The notes under the pieces were generated by a model. That model ran no database searches and had not been told where the DNA came from. It was given only the letters and a program-made list of their open reading frames with translations. Of a DNA stretch of 64,000 nucleotides, positions 43,875-53,342 are shown piece by piece. The DNA lies in assembly GCA_009701885.1 (NCBI GenBank), contig WLJH01000012.1, positions 1-64,000 of the forward strand, read 5' to 3'. Each line of letters opens with the position of its first letter. Within the stretch, counting starts at the first letter, position 1. The translations under genes and the position numbers were made by a program. The stretch comes from Actinomycetota bacterium. Its GTDB lineage: Bacteria > Actinomycetota > Actinomycetes > Propionibacteriales > Nocardioidaceae.

Positions 43875-44689
43875 CGGCGCTGCTCCTCCTCGCGCGCGGC
43901 GACCATGATCCGCACCGCCTCGTCCACGTCGTCGGTCAGGACCATCATGTCGAGGTCGGCCGCGGAGATCTTGCCGGCGGCCAGCTGCGTGTCGCGCATC
44001 CAGTCGACCAGGCCGCGCCAGTAGTCGGTGCCGACGAGCACGATGGGGAACTCGGTGACCTTGCGCGTCTGCACCAGCGTCAACGCCTCGAACAGCTCGT
44101 CGAGCGTCCCGAGGCCGCCGGGCAGCACCACGAACCCCTGGGCGTACTTCACGAACATCGTCTTGCGGACGAAGAAGTAGCGGAAGTTGATGCCGAGGTC
44201 GACCCAGTCGTTGAGGCCGTCCTCGAAGGGCAGCTCGATGCCGAGCCCGACGCTGACCCCGCCGGCCTGCGAGGCGCCGCGGTTGGCGGCCTCCATGGCG
44301 CCCGGCCCGCCGCCGGTCACGACCGCGAAGTCGGCCTCGACCAGCTTGCGGCCCAGCTCCTCGGCCTGGGCGTACGACGGCTCGTCGGGCTTCGTGCGGG
44401 CTGACCCGAACACGGCGACCGCCGTGCCGAGCTCGGCCAGCTGGCCGAAGCCCTCGACGAACTCCGACTGGATCCGCATCACGCGCCACGGATCGGTGTG
44501 CACCCAGTCGTGCGGGCCGCGGGAGTCCAGCAGCCGCTGGTCGGTCGTGGTGCTGGGGACCTGGCTGCGGCGGAACCGCACCGGCCCCTCGTAGCGGCTG
44601 CGCGCGGACGCGCCCTGCTCGGGCTGCTGCCCGGTGCCGTGGCCAGACCCGTGGTCGGTGCCGTGGTCAGGTCCGTGGTCAGCGTCCAT
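43871..44689 (-). CDS. LOG-family (TIGR00730) protein
   Basis: 272 aa. Rossmann-like fold of the LOG/lysine decarboxylase-like family; members cleave nucleoside monophosphates such as cytokinin ribotides. Motifs [17 protein letters not shown] and [12 protein letters not shown] (PGGxGTxxE) are intact. The N-terminus has an unusual Asp-His-Gly repeat ([17 protein letters not shown]) that could bind metal. It overlaps the dapE stop by 11 bp. The position next to dapE matches M. tuberculosis Rv1202/Rv1205. Physiological substrate unknown. Confidence 0.9.
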   Translation of the reverse strand: MDADHGPDHGTDHGSGHGTGQQPEQGASARSRYEGPVRFRRSQVPSTTTDQRLLDSRGPHDWVHTDPWRVMRIQSEFVEGFGQLAELGTAVAVFGSARTKPDEPSYAQAEELGRKLVEADFAVVTGGGPGAMEAANRGASQAGGVSVGLGIELPFEDGLNDWVDLGINFRYFFVRKTMFVKYAQGFVVLPGGLGTLDELFEALTLVQTRKVTEFPIVLVGTDYWRGLVDWMRDTQLAAGKISAADLDMMVLTDDVDEAVRIMVAAREEEQRR

Positions 44690-45776
44690 CGGTCAGCCAC
44701 CTCCTCAGCGTCGTCGCGCAGGTCTCGATGTCGGAGACCTTCACGTGCTCGTCCTGCTTGTGGGCGAAGAGCGGGTCGCCCGGTCCGTAGTTGACCGCCG
44801 GCACGCCGAGCCCGGTGAACCGGGCGACGTCGGTCCAGCCGAACTTGGGGGCCACCTGCCCGCCGACGGCCGCCACGAACGCCGCGGCAGCCGGTCGGTC
44901 CAGCCCCGGGAGCGCGCCTGGTGCGAGGTCGGTCAGCGTGACGTCGTACGGGGCGAAGAACTCGGTGACGAAGGCGACCGCCTCGTCGGTGGACCGGTCG
45001 GGGGCGAAGCGGAAGTTGACCTCCACGACGCACTCGTCGGGCACGACGTTGCCGGCGACGCCGCCGTGGATGCGGACCGCGTTGAGGCCCTCGTGGTACT
45101 CCAGCCCGTCGATCACGGGACGCCGCGGCTCGTAGGCCTGCAGCCGCGCGAGCACGTCGGCGGCGCCGTGGATGGCGTTGACGCCCCTCCAGGAGCGGGC
45201 GGAGTGCGCACGCTCGCCGCGGGTGCGGACCTCGACCCGCAGGGTGCCCTGGCAGCCGGCCTCGACGCCGGCGTTGGACGGCTCCATGAGGATGGCGAAG
45301 TCGGCGGCGAGCAGCTCGGGCTCGCGCTCGGCGAGGTGCTTGAGCCCGTTGTAGCGCTCCTCGACCTCCTCGGCCTCGTAGAGCACGTAGGTCACGTCGC
45401 GCACCGGCTCGGTCACCGTCGCTGCGAGGTGCAGCAGGACGGCGTCCCCGCCCTTCATGTCGCAGGTGCCGAGGCCGTGGAGGATGCCGGCCTCCTCGTC
45501 CAGGCGGCTGGGGAGGTTGTCGTTGAGCGGGACGGTGTCGAGGTGGCCGGCGATGACGACGCGCTCGCCGCGGCCCAGGTCGGTGCGCGCGACGATCGTG
45601 TGGCCGCGCCGGGTCACCTCGAGGTGTGCGTGGGTGCGCAGGGCCGCTTCGACCGCGTCGGCGATGCGGCCCTCGTCGTGGCTGACGGACTCGATGTCGA
45701 CCAGGTGCCGGGTGAGCGTGACCGGGTCGGTCGTCAGGTCCAGGGTCGGACCGGTGGGCAGGTCGAGCGAGGTCAT
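44679..45776 (-). CDS. dapE: Succinyl-diaminopimelate desuccinylase
   Basis: 365 aa, M20 metallopeptidase that removes succinate from N-succinyl-LL-DAP in lysine and peptidoglycan synthesis. Metal-binding segments are [13 protein letters not shown] and [15 protein letters not shown]; catalytic Glu-Glu in [16 protein letters not shown] 45776 gives [10 protein letters not shown]. First gene of a five-gene operon. The shared 12-mer GGACACCTGTCC lies 41 bp upstream. dapD and dapC are in the same window. Confidence 0.95.
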   Translation of the reverse strand: MTSLDLPTGPTLDLTTDPVTLTRHLVDIESVSHDEGRIADAVEAALRTHAHLEVTRRGHTIVARTDLGRGERVVIAGHLDTVPLNDNLPSRLDEEAGILHGLGTCDMKGGDAVLLHLAATVTEPVRDVTYVLYEAEEVEERYNGLKHLAEREPELLAADFAILMEPSNAGVEAGCQGTLRVEVRTRGERAHSARSWRGVNAIHGAADVLARLQAYEPRRPVIDGLEYHEGLNAVRIHGGVAGNVVPDECVVEVNFRFAPDRSTDEAVAFVTEFFAPYDVTLTDLAPGALPGLDRPAAAAFVAAVGGQVAPKFGWTDVARFTGLGVPAVNYGPGDPLFAHKQDEHVKVSDIETCATTLRRWLTDGR

Positions 45777-45816
45777 GGGGCGAGTCAACCAGCCGTCGCC
45801 GACGCGGGGGTGAACT

Positions 45817-45828
45817 GGACACCTGTCC
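45817..45828 (-). promoter_or_regulatory. Shared palindrome upstream of dapE (GGACACCTGTCC)
   Basis: GGACACCTGTCC has 5-bp arms around CC and lies 41 bp upstream of the dapE start. The identical 12-mer, with longer arms (CCGGACACCTGTCCGG), lies 45 bp upstream of fdxA-dapC at 60097-60108. A regulator binding both sites is inferred, not shown. Confidence 0.4.
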
Positions 45829-45860
45829 GGATCACGGGTGTCACCCCCTTCCCCTGGAAC

Positions 45861-45878
45861 TGGAACAGGTTCTAGTGT
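45861..45878 (+). promoter_or_regulatory. Leaderless promoter with KstR-like inverted repeat
   Basis: TGGAACAGGTTCTA (45861-45874) fits TnnAACnnGTTnnA, the KstR operator pattern of mycobacteria. The overlapping -10 box TAGTGT (45873-45878) ends 7 nt before ATG 45886, so the transcript is probably leaderless. The operator match may be coincidence. Confidence 0.45.
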
Positions 45879-45885
45879 CCGTCCC

Positions 45886-46749
45886 ATGCGCAACGGACTC
45901 GTCCTGTTCACCTCCGACCGCGGCATCCGGCCCGCCGACCTCGCGGTCGCCGCGGAGGAGCGCGGGTTCGACACCTTCTACGTCCCGGAGCACACCCACA
46001 TCCCGGTCAGGCGGACGGCCGCGCACCCGGGCACCAAGGACCAGACGCTCCCCGACGACCGCTACCTGCGCACCCTCGACCCGTGGGTCTCGCTGGCCAC
46101 CGTCGCTGCGCGGACCTCGCGGATCAAGCTGTCTACGGCGGTCGCGCTGCCGGTCGAGTCCGACCCGATCACGCTCGCCAAGACCATCGCCACCCTCGAC
46201 CACCTCTCCGACGGCCGGGTCGAGATCGGCGCCGGCTTCGGCTGGAACACCGACGAGCTCACCGACCACCACGTGCCGCCGGAGAAGCGCCGCACCGTGC
46301 TGCGCGAGTACGTCGAGGCGATGCGCGCGCTCTGGACGCAGGAGGAGGCGTCGTACGACGGGGAGTTCGTGAAGTTCGGCCCGTCGTGGGCCTACCCCAA
46401 GCCCTCCCACCACATCCCGCTCATCATCGGCGCCGGCGGCGGCCCCAAGACCTTCACGTGGATCTCCGAGAACGCCGACGGCTGGATGACCACGCCCACC
46501 CAGCAGGACATCTCGGGCCAGATCGAGAACCTCAAGGCCGCCTGGGCCGAGGCCGGGCGCGAGGGCCTGCCGGACATCCGGGTGCTGATCGCCTTCAAGC
46601 CGAACCCGGACGACCTCATGCGGTGGGCCGAGCAGGGCGTCTCCGAGCTGATCTGGGGCGTCCCCGACAAGGCCCCCGACGAGGTCATCGCCTCGCTGGA
46701 CCGGATGGCGGACCGGCTCGGGCTGCAGCCCCCAGCGCTCATCGGCTGA
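45886..46749 (+). CDS. LLM-class F420-dependent oxidoreductase
   Basis: 287 aa luciferase-like TIM barrel. Landmarks: [34 protein letters not shown] (a family signature), [18 protein letters not shown] and [17 protein letters not shown]. Close relatives use F420 and have broad alcohol or steroid-like substrates; the substrate here is unknown. ATG 45886 follows a -10 box by 7 nt. A KstR-like inverted repeat hints at lipid or sterol-linked control, weakly supported. Confidence 0.9.
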   Translation: MRNGLVLFTSDRGIRPADLAVAAEERGFDTFYVPEHTHIPVRRTAAHPGTKDQTLPDDRYLRTLDPWVSLATVAARTSRIKLSTAVALPVESDPITLAKTIATLDHLSDGRVEIGAGFGWNTDELTDHHVPPEKRRTVLREYVEAMRALWTQEEASYDGEFVKFGPSWAYPKPSHHIPLIIGAGGGPKTFTWISENADGWMTTPTQQDISGQIENLKAAWAEAGREGLPDIRVLIAFKPNPDDLMRWAEQGVSELIWGVPDKAPDEVIASLDRMADRLGLQPPALIG

Positions 46750-46820
46750 CCCGGCGCGCTGGCAGTCGTGTCCCTCAGCGCGCGCCCGGCCGCACGCTCA
46801 GAGACACCACCGTTCTCGAA

Positions 46821-46850
46821 CATCATGATGCTTCGGCTCCGCACTACGAT
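46821..46850 (+). promoter_or_regulatory. vapB operator palindrome and -10 box
   Basis: CATCATGATG (46821-46830) is a perfect 10-bp palindrome, a plausible VapB autoregulatory operator. TACGAT (46845-46850) ends 6 nt before ATG 46857, again a leaderless layout. Confidence 0.5.
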
Positions 46851-46856
46851 GTCCAC

Positions 46857-47111
46857 ATGCGCACGACCGTCAACATCGACGACCACCTGCTCGAGCAGGC
46901 GCGGCAGGTCGCCCTCACCACCCGTCGCTCGTTGGGTGACGTCGTCGACGACGCCCTGCGTCTGTTGTTGAACGCACCGGCTCAGGAGCAGGAGCGGGTC
47001 GACCTGCCGACGTACGGCGGTTCGGGCCTGCTCCCCGGCGTCGACCTCGAGGACAAGGCCGCCCTGGCCGCGCTCCTGGACGAGGAGCGCGACGCCCGTG
47101 CTGCTGGCTGA
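46857..47111 (+). CDS. vapB: VapB-type antitoxin (ribbon-helix-helix)
   Basis: 84 aa. The N-terminal ribbon-helix-helix MRTTVNIDDHLLEQARQVAL, followed by TTRRSLGDVVDDALRLLL, matches VapB antitoxins. The acidic C-terminus (VDLEDKAALAALLDEERD) should mask the toxin. It overlaps the toxin gene by 14 bp. It likely represses its own operon via the upstream palindrome. Confidence 0.88.
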   Translation: MRTTVNIDDHLLEQARQVALTTRRSLGDVVDDALRLLLNAPAQEQERVDLPTYGGSGLLPGVDLEDKAALAALLDEERDARAAG

Positions 47112-47529
47112 CGTCAATGCGTTCATCTACGCCCACCGGCCGGAGAGCCCTCGGCACGACGAGCACCGGGCGTGGCTCGAGGACGCGCTCCAGGCTCATG
47201 AGCCTTTCGGTGTGAGCGAGCTGGCGCTGTCGGCCTTCGTCAGGATCGTCACCCACCACCGGATCTACCGCGAGCCGACACCGACCGAGACCGCGCTCGC
47301 CTTCTGCTCGGCCGTCCTGGACTCACCGTCGGCGGTGCGCGTGCGACCGGGCGCGCGCCACTGGTCGATCTTCGAGGACCTGTGCCGGGGCTCTGCAGCA
47401 CGAGGGAACCTCGTCCCCGACGCCTACCTCGCGGCGCTGGCCATCGAGCACGGCGCGACGTGGGTCAGCACCGACCGCGGATTCGCCCGCTTCCCCGGGC
47501 TGAGGTGGCGCACCCCGCTCGGGGACTGA
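47098..47529 (+). CDS. vapC: VapC-type PIN-domain toxin
   Basis: 143 aa PIN-domain ribonuclease. Acidic residues are in place: D5 (LLADVNAFIYA), Glu in VSELALSAF, Asp in LVPDAYLAALA and Asp in VSTDRGF. Members cleave tRNA or rRNA to stop translation. GTG 47098 lies inside the antitoxin gene. Ends 5 bp from the convergent lipoprotein gene. Confidence 0.9.
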   Translation: MLLADVNAFIYAHRPESPRHDEHRAWLEDALQAHEPFGVSELALSAFVRIVTHHRIYREPTPTETALAFCSAVLDSPSAVRVRPGARHWSIFEDLCRGSAARGNLVPDAYLAALAIEHGATWVSTDRGFARFPGLRWRTPLGD

Positions 47530-47534
47530 TCCGG

Positions 47535-48350
47535 TCAGGGAGCCTCGAGCTCGACCGGCTCACCCCAGGCGGAGTAGTCGAGCCGGGCGGTGCCGGTGCC
47601 CTCGATGCCGTTGAGGGGGTCGGCGTACCTCGCCTCGAGCCGCAGCGGCAGGCCGTCGGCACCGACCCACAGGGTGACCGGGAGACGCTCGGGCAGGCCC
47701 ACCCACGGCACCGAAGCGAACGCGTCGAGGCCCGGGGACGGGAGATCGGGGATGACGACGCGGAGCCGGTACGCCGCCGCGGCATCGTCGACCTCGTCGA
47801 CCAGGTCGGGAGCGGTCTCGATCGCGATGGCACCCCCGACGAGCGTCTCGAGCTCCGACGCGGGGTCGGTACGCAGGGTGCGGGCCGCGAGCGCCTCATC
47901 GCTCGAGGACGGTTCCGGAACCGGCCGGAAGCCCTCGTCGTCGACAGCCAGGAACGGCTCGCCGTCGACGCGACGCAGGGTGAACACCGGTTCCCCCTCG
48001 ACCACTTCGACGCTGAGCTCGAGGTCGCCGTCGGGGGCCGCGTAGTCCTGGACCAGAAACTGGGTCGGCGGCGGGTTGAGATTGCCGACCGCCAGCCGCA
48101 CCGATCCGGCCGCCCGGACCCGGTCGACCACGTCCTCCAGCACCGCCCGAGGGACGCCGGACCCGGAGGTCTCCACCTCGCCGCCGGGCCCGGGTCCGGC
48201 GGGTGGGGTGCCCGCTGTCGCCGTGGGAGCGATCGACAGTGTGGGCAGGGCGATCCTCGGCTCCTGCTCGCCCGAACATGCGCTCAGCACCACGGGGGAG
48301 ACCCCGACCAGGCAGACCCCGACCAGCGCGCCGAGCCGCACCGGTCCCAC
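47535..48350 (-). CDS. Putative lipoprotein
   Basis: 271 aa. Signal peptide with lipobox LSAC (in VGVSPVVLSACSGEQ), then a Pro/Thr-rich linker and a ~200-residue domain without a clear motif. The layout (VLEDVVDRVRAAGSVRLAVG at the start of the domain, later VTLWVGADGLPLRLEARYAD) recalls LppX/LprG-like lipid-carrier lipoproteins, which is a weak inference. GTG 48350 follows the ileS stop by one base, so it is probably co-transcribed with ileS. Confidence 0.7.
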   Translation of the reverse strand: MGPVRLGALVGVCLVGVSPVVLSACSGEQEPRIALPTLSIAPTATAGTPPAGPGPGGEVETSGSGVPRAVLEDVVDRVRAAGSVRLAVGNLNPPPTQFLVQDYAAPDGDLELSVEVVEGEPVFTLRRVDGEPFLAVDDEGFRPVPEPSSSDEALAARTLRTDPASELETLVGGAIAIETAPDLVDEVDDAAAAYRLRVVIPDLPSPGLDAFASVPWVGLPERLPVTLWVGADGLPLRLEARYADPLNGIEGTGTARLDYSAWGEPVELEAP

Positions 48351-48351
48351 C

Positions 48352-51300
48352 TCAGGCCCTCGTGACGCTGAGTGTGGCCTTCTCACCCGCGCCCAGGTCG
48401 ACGAGCGCCGCGCCAGGTGCCGGATCCCCCACCTCGTACGCCGAGGCGAGGGTCTCCTCGCGGACCAGTTGCTCGTGCGTGGTGGCCGCAGCGCGGACCG
48501 CGTCGCCGCCCCCGATCACCAGCGCGATCCGGTCGGACACCTCGAGCCCGGCGTCGCGGCGGGCCTGCTGGACCGCGCGCACCAGGTCGCGGGCCAGGCC
48601 CTCCGCGGCCAGCTCGTCGGTGACGTGGGTGTCGAGGACGACGAACCCGCCCCCGGGCAGCACGCCGACCGCGGTCGACTCGTCGGCCGCACCGGCGACG
48701 GTCTCGAGGGTGTACTCCCCCTCGACCAGCGCCAGGCCGCCCGCGGTCACGGTGCCGTCGTCGGCCACCGACCAGTCGCCGGACTTCGAGCCCTTGATGG
48801 CCTGCTGCACGTCGCGACCGAGCCGCGGCCCCGCGGCGCGCGCGTTGACGGTGAGCTTCTGCTCCACGCCGTACGCCGCCGCCTCGGGCGCGTCGGCCGC
48901 GAGCAGCCGGACCGCCTTGACGTTCACCTCGTCGGCGACGATCGACTCGAAGCCCTCCAGGTCGGCCGGCGAGGGCACCACGACGGTCAGCGTCGAGAGC
49001 GGCAGCCGGTTCCGCAGCGACCGCGCCTTGCGCAGCGCCGAGGTGGCCGAGCAGACCTCGCGGACGGTGTCCATGGCAGCGACGAGGGCGTCATCAGCCG
49101 GGAGCGACGAGGCCAGCGGCCAGTCCGCCAGGTGCACCGAGCGCCCGCCGGTCAGGCCGCGCCAGATCTCCTCGGTGGTCAGCGGCAGGAGCGGGGCGGT
49201 CGTGCGGCAGACGGTCTCTAGCACCGTGTAGAGCGTGGCGAAGGCCTGCTCGTCCTCGGACCAGAAGCGGTCGCGCGAGCGCCGGATGTACCAGTTCGTC
49301 AGCACGTCGAGGAAGCCGCGCGTGTGCTCGCAGGCGTCGGCGACGGCGTACGAGTCCAGCGAGGTGGTCATCGCCTCGACGTAGTCGCGGCACTTGGCCA
49401 GAAGGTAGCGGTCCAGCGGGTCGGTCGACCCGGTCGAGGGCGCGACGTCGACGCCCGCGCCGTCACGGGCGGCGTTGGCGTAGAGCTGGAAGAAGTACCA
49501 GCTGTTCCACAGCGGGATCATCACCTGGCGCACCGAGTCGCGGATGCCCTGCTCGGTGACGATCAGGTTGCCGCCGCGCAGGATCGGGCTCGCCATGAGG
49601 AACCAGCGCATCGCGTCGGCGCCGTCGCGGTCGAAGACCTCGCGCACGTCGGGGTAGTTGCGCAGCGACTTCGACATCTTGTTGCCGTCGGAGCCGAGCA
49701 CGATGCCGTGGCTGATGCAGTTCTCGAACGCCGGCTTGTCGAACAGCGCGGTCGCCAGGATGTGCAGCGTGTAGAACCAGCCGCGGGTCTGGCCGATGTA
49801 CTCCACGATGAAGTCGGCCGGGAAGTGCGGGTCCTTGGTGTCCGAGCCACTGAACCACTCGGCGTTCTCGAACGGGTAGTGCACCTGGGCGTAGGACATC
49901 GACCCCGAGTCGAACCACACGTCCAGGACGTCCGGCACGCGCCGCATCATCGAGCGACCGGTCGGGTCGTCGGGGTTCGGGCGCACCAGGTCGTCGACGT
50001 ACGGCCGGTGCAGGTCCGGCTCGCCGGCGGCGTTGCGCGGGAGCGTGCCGAAGTCGCGCTCGATCTCCTCGAAGGAGCCGTAGACGTCGATGCGGGGGTA
50101 GGCCTCGTCGTCGGACTTCCACACCGGCACCGGGCTGCCCCAGAACCGGTTGCGGGTGATCGACCAGTCGCGGGCGTTCTCCAGCCAGCGGCCGAACTGG
50201 CCGTCCTGGATGTGGCCCGGCACCCAGTTGATCTGCTGGTTGAGCTCGAGCATCCGCTCCTTGATCGCGGTGACCTCGACGAACCACGACGAGACCCCCT
50301 TGTAGATCAGGGGCTCGCGGCAGCGCCAGCAGTGCGGGTAGGAGTGGTCGTAGGTCTCGCGGCGCAGCAGGATCGTGCCTTCGGTGACGCTGCCCCGGTC
50401 GCCCTCGCCGCGGGTGGCGGCCTTGAGGTGGTCGATGATCTGCAGGTTCGCCTCGAAGACCCGCATGCCGGCGTAGTCGGTGACGGGGTGGGTGAAGCGG
50501 CCGTCCTTGCCGACCGGCATGACCGCCTCGATGCCCTCGCGGTCGGTCACCTCCTTGTCGACCTCACCGAACGCACCGGCGGTGTGCACGAGGCCGACAC
50601 CGTCGGTGGTGGTCACCGCGTCGTCGGCAGCCACGACGCGGAACGCGCGGCCGTGCTCCTCGGAGGCGTGGTCGGCGAAGTAGGAGAACGGCGGGTCGTA
50701 GGTGCGCCCGACCAGCTGGGCACCGGTGTAGCGCCCGAGCACGGTCGGCTCGTCGGCGTCGGGGAAGAGCTCGCGCTGGTACGCCGCCAGGCGGGCCTCC
50801 GCGACGACGTACTTGGCCGTGCTTCCCTCTCGAGCCCCCGGGACCGGGCCCTCCACGACGACGTAGTCGATCTCCGAGCCGACCATCACCGCGAGGTGGC
50901 TGGGCAGCGTCCAGGGGGTGGTCGTCCAGACGAGGAGGTGCGCACCGTCGAGGACCTCGTCCTCCCCGGTCGCGTGCATCCTCAGACCGACCGTGACCGC
51001 AGGGTCCTGGACGTTCTTGTAGACGTCGTCGTCCATCCGCAGCTCGTGGTTGGACAGCGGCGTCTCGTCGTTCCAGCAGTAGGGCAGCACGCGGAAGCCC
51101 TCGTAGACCAGGCCCTTGTCCCACAGGGACTTGAAGGCCCACATGACCGACTCCATGTAGTCGGGGTTCATGGTCTTGTAGTCGTGGTCGAAGTCGACCC
51201 AGCGCGCCTGGCGGGTGACGTAGTCGCGCCACTCGCCGGTGTACTTCATCACCGACTCGCGGCAGGCGTCGTTGAACTTCTCGATGCCCAGCTCGACGAT

Positions 51301-51660
51301 CTCGTCGGTGGTCTTGATCCCGTTGAGCCGCATCGCCTCGAGCTCGGCGGGCAGGCCGTGGGTGTCCCAGCCGAAGCGGCGCTCGACCCGCTTGCCGCGC
51401 ATCGTCTGGTAGCGCGGCACGAGGTCCTTGACGTAGCCGGTCAGCAGGTGGCCGTAGTGCGGCAGGCCGTTGGCGAACGGCGGGCCGTCGTAGAAGACGA
51501 ACTCGTTCTCGCCGCGCTCGCCCGGGTCGCGCTGGTCGATGGAGGCCTGGAACGTGCCGTCGGCGGCCCAGTAGGCCAGCACGCGCTCCTCGATCTCGGG
51601 GAAGCGCGGGTTGCTCGCGACGGTCTTCGCGTCGGTGTGGGAGACCTTCGGGTAGGTCAT
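48352..51660 (-). CDS. ileS: Isoleucyl-tRNA synthetase
   Basis: 1,102 aa, class I synthetase charging tRNA-Ile. HIGH motif HYGH (in [15 protein letters not shown]), KMSKS motif in [16 protein letters not shown] near residue 660, and the large editing domain in between ([16 protein letters not shown]). The size fits the eukaryote-like IleRS class used by many actinobacteria, the type often mupirocin-resistant. ATG 51660 lies 6 bp after the RBS AGGAG. Preceded by a T-box leader. Confidence 0.96.
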   Translation of the reverse strand: MTYPKVSHTDAKTVASNPRFPEIEERVLAYWAADGTFQASIDQRDPGERGENEFVFYDGPPFANGLPHYGHLLTGYVKDLVPRYQTMRGKRVERRFGWDTHGLPAELEAMRLNGIKTTDEIVELGIEKFNDACRESVMKYTGEWRDYVTRQARWVDFDHDYKTMNPDYMESVMWAFKSLWDKGLVYEGFRVLPYCWNDETPLSNHELRMDDDVYKNVQDPAVTVGLRMHATGEDEVLDGAHLLVWTTTPWTLPSHLAVMVGSEIDYVVVEGPVPGAREGSTAKYVVAEARLAAYQRELFPDADEPTVLGRYTGAQLVGRTYDPPFSYFADHASEEHGRAFRVVAADDAVTTTDGVGLVHTAGAFGEVDKEVTDREGIEAVMPVGKDGRFTHPVTDYAGMRVFEANLQIIDHLKAATRGEGDRGSVTEGTILLRRETYDHSYPHCWRCREPLIYKGVSSWFVEVTAIKERMLELNQQINWVPGHIQDGQFGRWLENARDWSITRNRFWGSPVPVWKSDDEAYPRIDVYGSFEEIERDFGTLPRNAAGEPDLHRPYVDDLVRPNPDDPTGRSMMRRVPDVLDVWFDSGSMSYAQVHYPFENAEWFSGSDTKDPHFPADFIVEYIGQTRGWFYTLHILATALFDKPAFENCISHGIVLGSDGNKMSKSLRNYPDVREVFDRDGADAMRWFLMASPILRGGNLIVTEQGIRDSVRQVMIPLWNSWYFFQLYANAARDGAGVDVAPSTGSTDPLDRYLLAKCRDYVEAMTTSLDSYAVADACEHTRGFLDVLTNWYIRRSRDRFWSEDEQAFATLYTVLETVCRTTAPLLPLTTEEIWRGLTGGRSVHLADWPLASSLPADDALVAAMDTVREVCSATSALRKARSLRNRLPLSTLTVVVPSPADLEGFESIVADEVNVKAVRLLAADAPEAAAYGVEQKLTVNARAAGPRLGRDVQQAIKGSKSGDWSVADDGTVTAGGLALVEGEYTLETVAGAADESTAVGVLPGGGFVVLDTHVTDELAAEGLARDLVRAVQQARRDAGLEVSDRIALVIGGGDAVRAAATTHEQLVREETLASAYEVGDPAPGAALVDLGAGEKATLSVTRA

Positions 51661-51895
51661 CGCTGGCTCCTGGGCTCGTCGTCTGCTGGGGTCTGCCTCA
51701 CCCAGGGACGACCCTCGCGGACCGCGGTACCACCCTGCTTGCGCCCTCCCCTGTAGCAGAGGGCACCTCTTCGTTGCGGCTGTGACGGGCCAACCCGTCC
51801 GGGTCTAGTGAGCCTCCAGTGCTGCCGGGGGTGGAGACCGTTCTTCCGGAGGCTCGCCGCTGATGACGGCTCGGACGCCTGTGCCCGTGATCGTA
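51661..51895 (-). promoter_or_regulatory. T-box riboswitch leader of ileS (translational type)
   Basis: The minus strand carries the T-box consensus AGGGTGGTACCGCGG at 51735-51721, which pairs with the uncharged tRNA acceptor end. Upstream is a Stem I-like hairpin (GAGCCTCC ... GGAGGCTC) and ATC triplets that could serve as the Ile specifier (51864-51862 or 51891-51889). Downstream, CCTGGG (51706-51701) can pair with CCCAGG (51674-51669), covering the ileS RBS (51671-51667). A competing pairing, GTCGTC with GACGAC, would free it. This implies control of translation initiation. The exact 5' boundary is uncertain. Confidence 0.88.
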
Positions 51896-51956
51896 CGGCG
51901 CCGCGCGGGCGATCCGGAAACCGGTTGTCGCGGGCGCGGGCCGCACCCTGTGGTCG

Positions 51957-52084
51957 CGGCCGGCGTCGAGGTGCGGGTCGAGGTGCGGGTCGAGGTGCGG
52001 GTCGAGGCCTGAGGACGCGCTGGCGCGCGTCGCTGGGCCTCGACTCACACCTCGACCCCGGCCACGAGTCACACCTCGACCCGG
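51957..52084. repeat. Dispersed inverted-repeat element with 12-bp tandem units, copy 2
   Basis: Three and a half GTCGAGGTGCGG units (51965-52006) form the left arm, and ACACCTCGACCC-type segments (to 52084) the right arm. Flanking words CGGCCGGCGTCGAGG and CCACGAGTCACACCTCGACC match the copy at 35169-35272. It occupies the gap between ileS's leader and the P-loop gene; no gene is seen there. Confidence 0.72.
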
Positions 52085-52095
52085 GGCGGGACGGG

Positions 52096-52692
52096 TCAGC
52101 CCCCGAGCCAGTCAAGCACCCGCGAGGCGACCTGCTCCGGGGAGAGGTCGGTGTTGTCGACACGGAGGTGGCGGTGCTCGGCGAGGACCCCGTCGGCGGG
52201 GCTGGGTCGCTGCGGGTCGGTGTTCATCCGGCGGGCGTCGGCCTCGCGGACGTGCGCGTCAGACCAGGCCAGGTCGGCCTTGGACGGCTTGGCGGCGATC
52301 CGGTCCTCGCCGACGTTGCGGACCAGCCGCGTCTCGAGCGGCGCCTGGAGCTCCAGGAACGACACGCGCAGCCCGCGGCCGGCGTACGGCTCGATGATGC
52401 GGCGCACGATGGCCGCGTCCCCCTCCTCCTCGACCAGCCACACGAGCGTGAGCACGAGGCGGGTCCCGGTGGCGGCCGCCTCCTCGACCACCTCGCGTCG
52501 CCAGGCCTCCTTGAGCTTCTCGAAGGACGGGTGCTCGAACCCGAAGACCTCGGCGAGCGGCTCGATCACGTGGTGGTTGTGGAAGAGCCGGAAGTCCGAC
52601 GCGGCCGCGATCGCCCGTCCCACGGTCATCTTCCCGACCGCCGGCGGCCCGATCACGACCAGCAGCTCACCGGCGACGGCACCCGAGGACAT
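52096..52692 (-). CDS. P-loop (AAA/kinase-like) NTPase
   Basis: 198 aa. The N-terminal P-loop GPPAVGKMTVGRAIA (Thr/Ser after Lys is Met) is followed by FRLFHNHHVIEP and an LVLTLVWLVEEEGDAA strand, as in shikimate/adenylate-kinase-like small-molecule kinases of unknown substrate. A C-terminal region lists ADARRMNTDPQRPSPADG. ATG 52692 lies 20 bp after the RelE-like toxin gene and could be co-transcribed with that module. Confidence 0.8.
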   Translation of the reverse strand: MSSGAVAGELLVVIGPPAVGKMTVGRAIAAASDFRLFHNHHVIEPLAEVFGFEHPSFEKLKEAWRREVVEEAAATGTRLVLTLVWLVEEEGDAAIVRRIIEPYAGRGLRVSFLELQAPLETRLVRNVGEDRIAAKPSKADLAWSDAHVREADARRMNTDPQRPSPADGVLAEHRHLRVDNTDLSPEQVASRVLDWLGG

Positions 52693-52712
52693 GCGCGGAC
52701 CCTAGCGACGGC

Positions 52713-53006
52713 TCAGCCGTCGTACACGTCCTTTCTGTGGCCCAGGCGCAGCACCAGCACGAGCAGCACGTCGTCCTCGACGGTGTAGATGACCCGCCAG
52801 TCACCGATGCGGACGCGGTAGCCGGGGCGGCCGCGGAGCTGGCGCGAGGCCGGTGGGCGTGGGTCGAGCGCAAGGAGCTCGATCGCGCCTGCGATCCGTC
52901 GGCCGACCTGCGGGTCGAGCTTGCGCAGCTGTCGGGCGGCGCTCGGCGTGAGCTCGACGCGGTAGCGCCGACGCCCTGCGCCGCTCCTCGGCTCAGAGCC
53001 AGCCAA
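52713..53006 (-). CDS. RelE/ParE-family toxin
   Basis: 97 aa from TTG 53006. The RelE fold is evident in RYRVELTPSAARQLRKLDPQ and YRVRIGDWRVIYTVEDDVLL, ending LRLGHRKDVYDG (family C-terminal Arg/His/Tyr residues). No ATG or GTG lies before RYRVEL, so the rare TTG inside the antitoxin gene (14-bp overlap) is the likely start. A ribosome-dependent mRNA interferase is inferred. Confidence 0.82.
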   Translation of the reverse strand: MAGSEPRSGAGRRRYRVELTPSAARQLRKLDPQVGRRIAGAIELLALDPRPPASRQLRGRPGYRVRIGDWRVIYTVEDDVLLVLVLRLGHRKDVYDG

Positions 53007-53241
53007 GGTCGACCTTGACCTGCTCCCACGGGATCGCGTCGCCGGCCTCGGCCATGGCCTCGTCGAAGGCCTCGACGTCCTCGAGCTCCTCCTCGACCTG
53101 GAGCAGCTCCTCGTAGCGCTGGGGACTGACGACGACCGCGACCGCGCGACCGTGGCGCAGCAGCGTGACGGCCTCGGTCGCGGACTGTGCGAGCACCGCG
53201 GGCAGCTGGTCGCGGGCGGCGCTGACGGGGACGGAGGCCAT
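52993..53241 (-). CDS. Phd/YefM-family antitoxin
   Basis: 82 aa. [20 protein letters not shown], then [20 protein letters not shown] with YEELL, is the classic Phd/YefM DNA-binding N-terminus. The acidic C-terminus ([20 protein letters not shown]) binds the toxin. ATG 53241 is chosen over ATG 53289 because the -10 box TACGAT (53253-53248) ends 6 nt upstream, giving a leaderless mRNA. Confidence 0.88.
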   Translation of the reverse strand: MASVPVSAARDQLPAVLAQSATEAVTLLRHGRAVAVVVSPQRYEELLQVEEELEDVEAFDEAMAEAGDAIPWEQVKVDLGWL

Positions 53242-53247
53242 GGCTTG

Positions 53248-53278
53248 ATCGTACGGATCTTCGACACTTTCGTACAGA
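53248..53278 (-). promoter_or_regulatory. Promoter/operator region of the Phd-RelE module
   Basis: -10 box TACGAT at 53253-53248, 6 nt before ATG 53241. GTACGA occurs twice on the minus strand (at about 53275 and 53254), bracketing the likely -35 region, a possible Phd autoregulatory site. The same TACGAT-N6-ATG layout is used by vapB. Confidence 0.45.
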
Positions 53279-53342
53279 ACACTGTCCACAGGCGGCGCAC
53301 CCCTCCTCCGGCGCCCAACGCCCCCTCCTAGGGTGGTTGCTC

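Noticed and set aside
51965..52006. 12-bp tandem units considered as a CRISPR array
   Set aside because: The units are contiguous without spacers, too short, and no cas gene is present.
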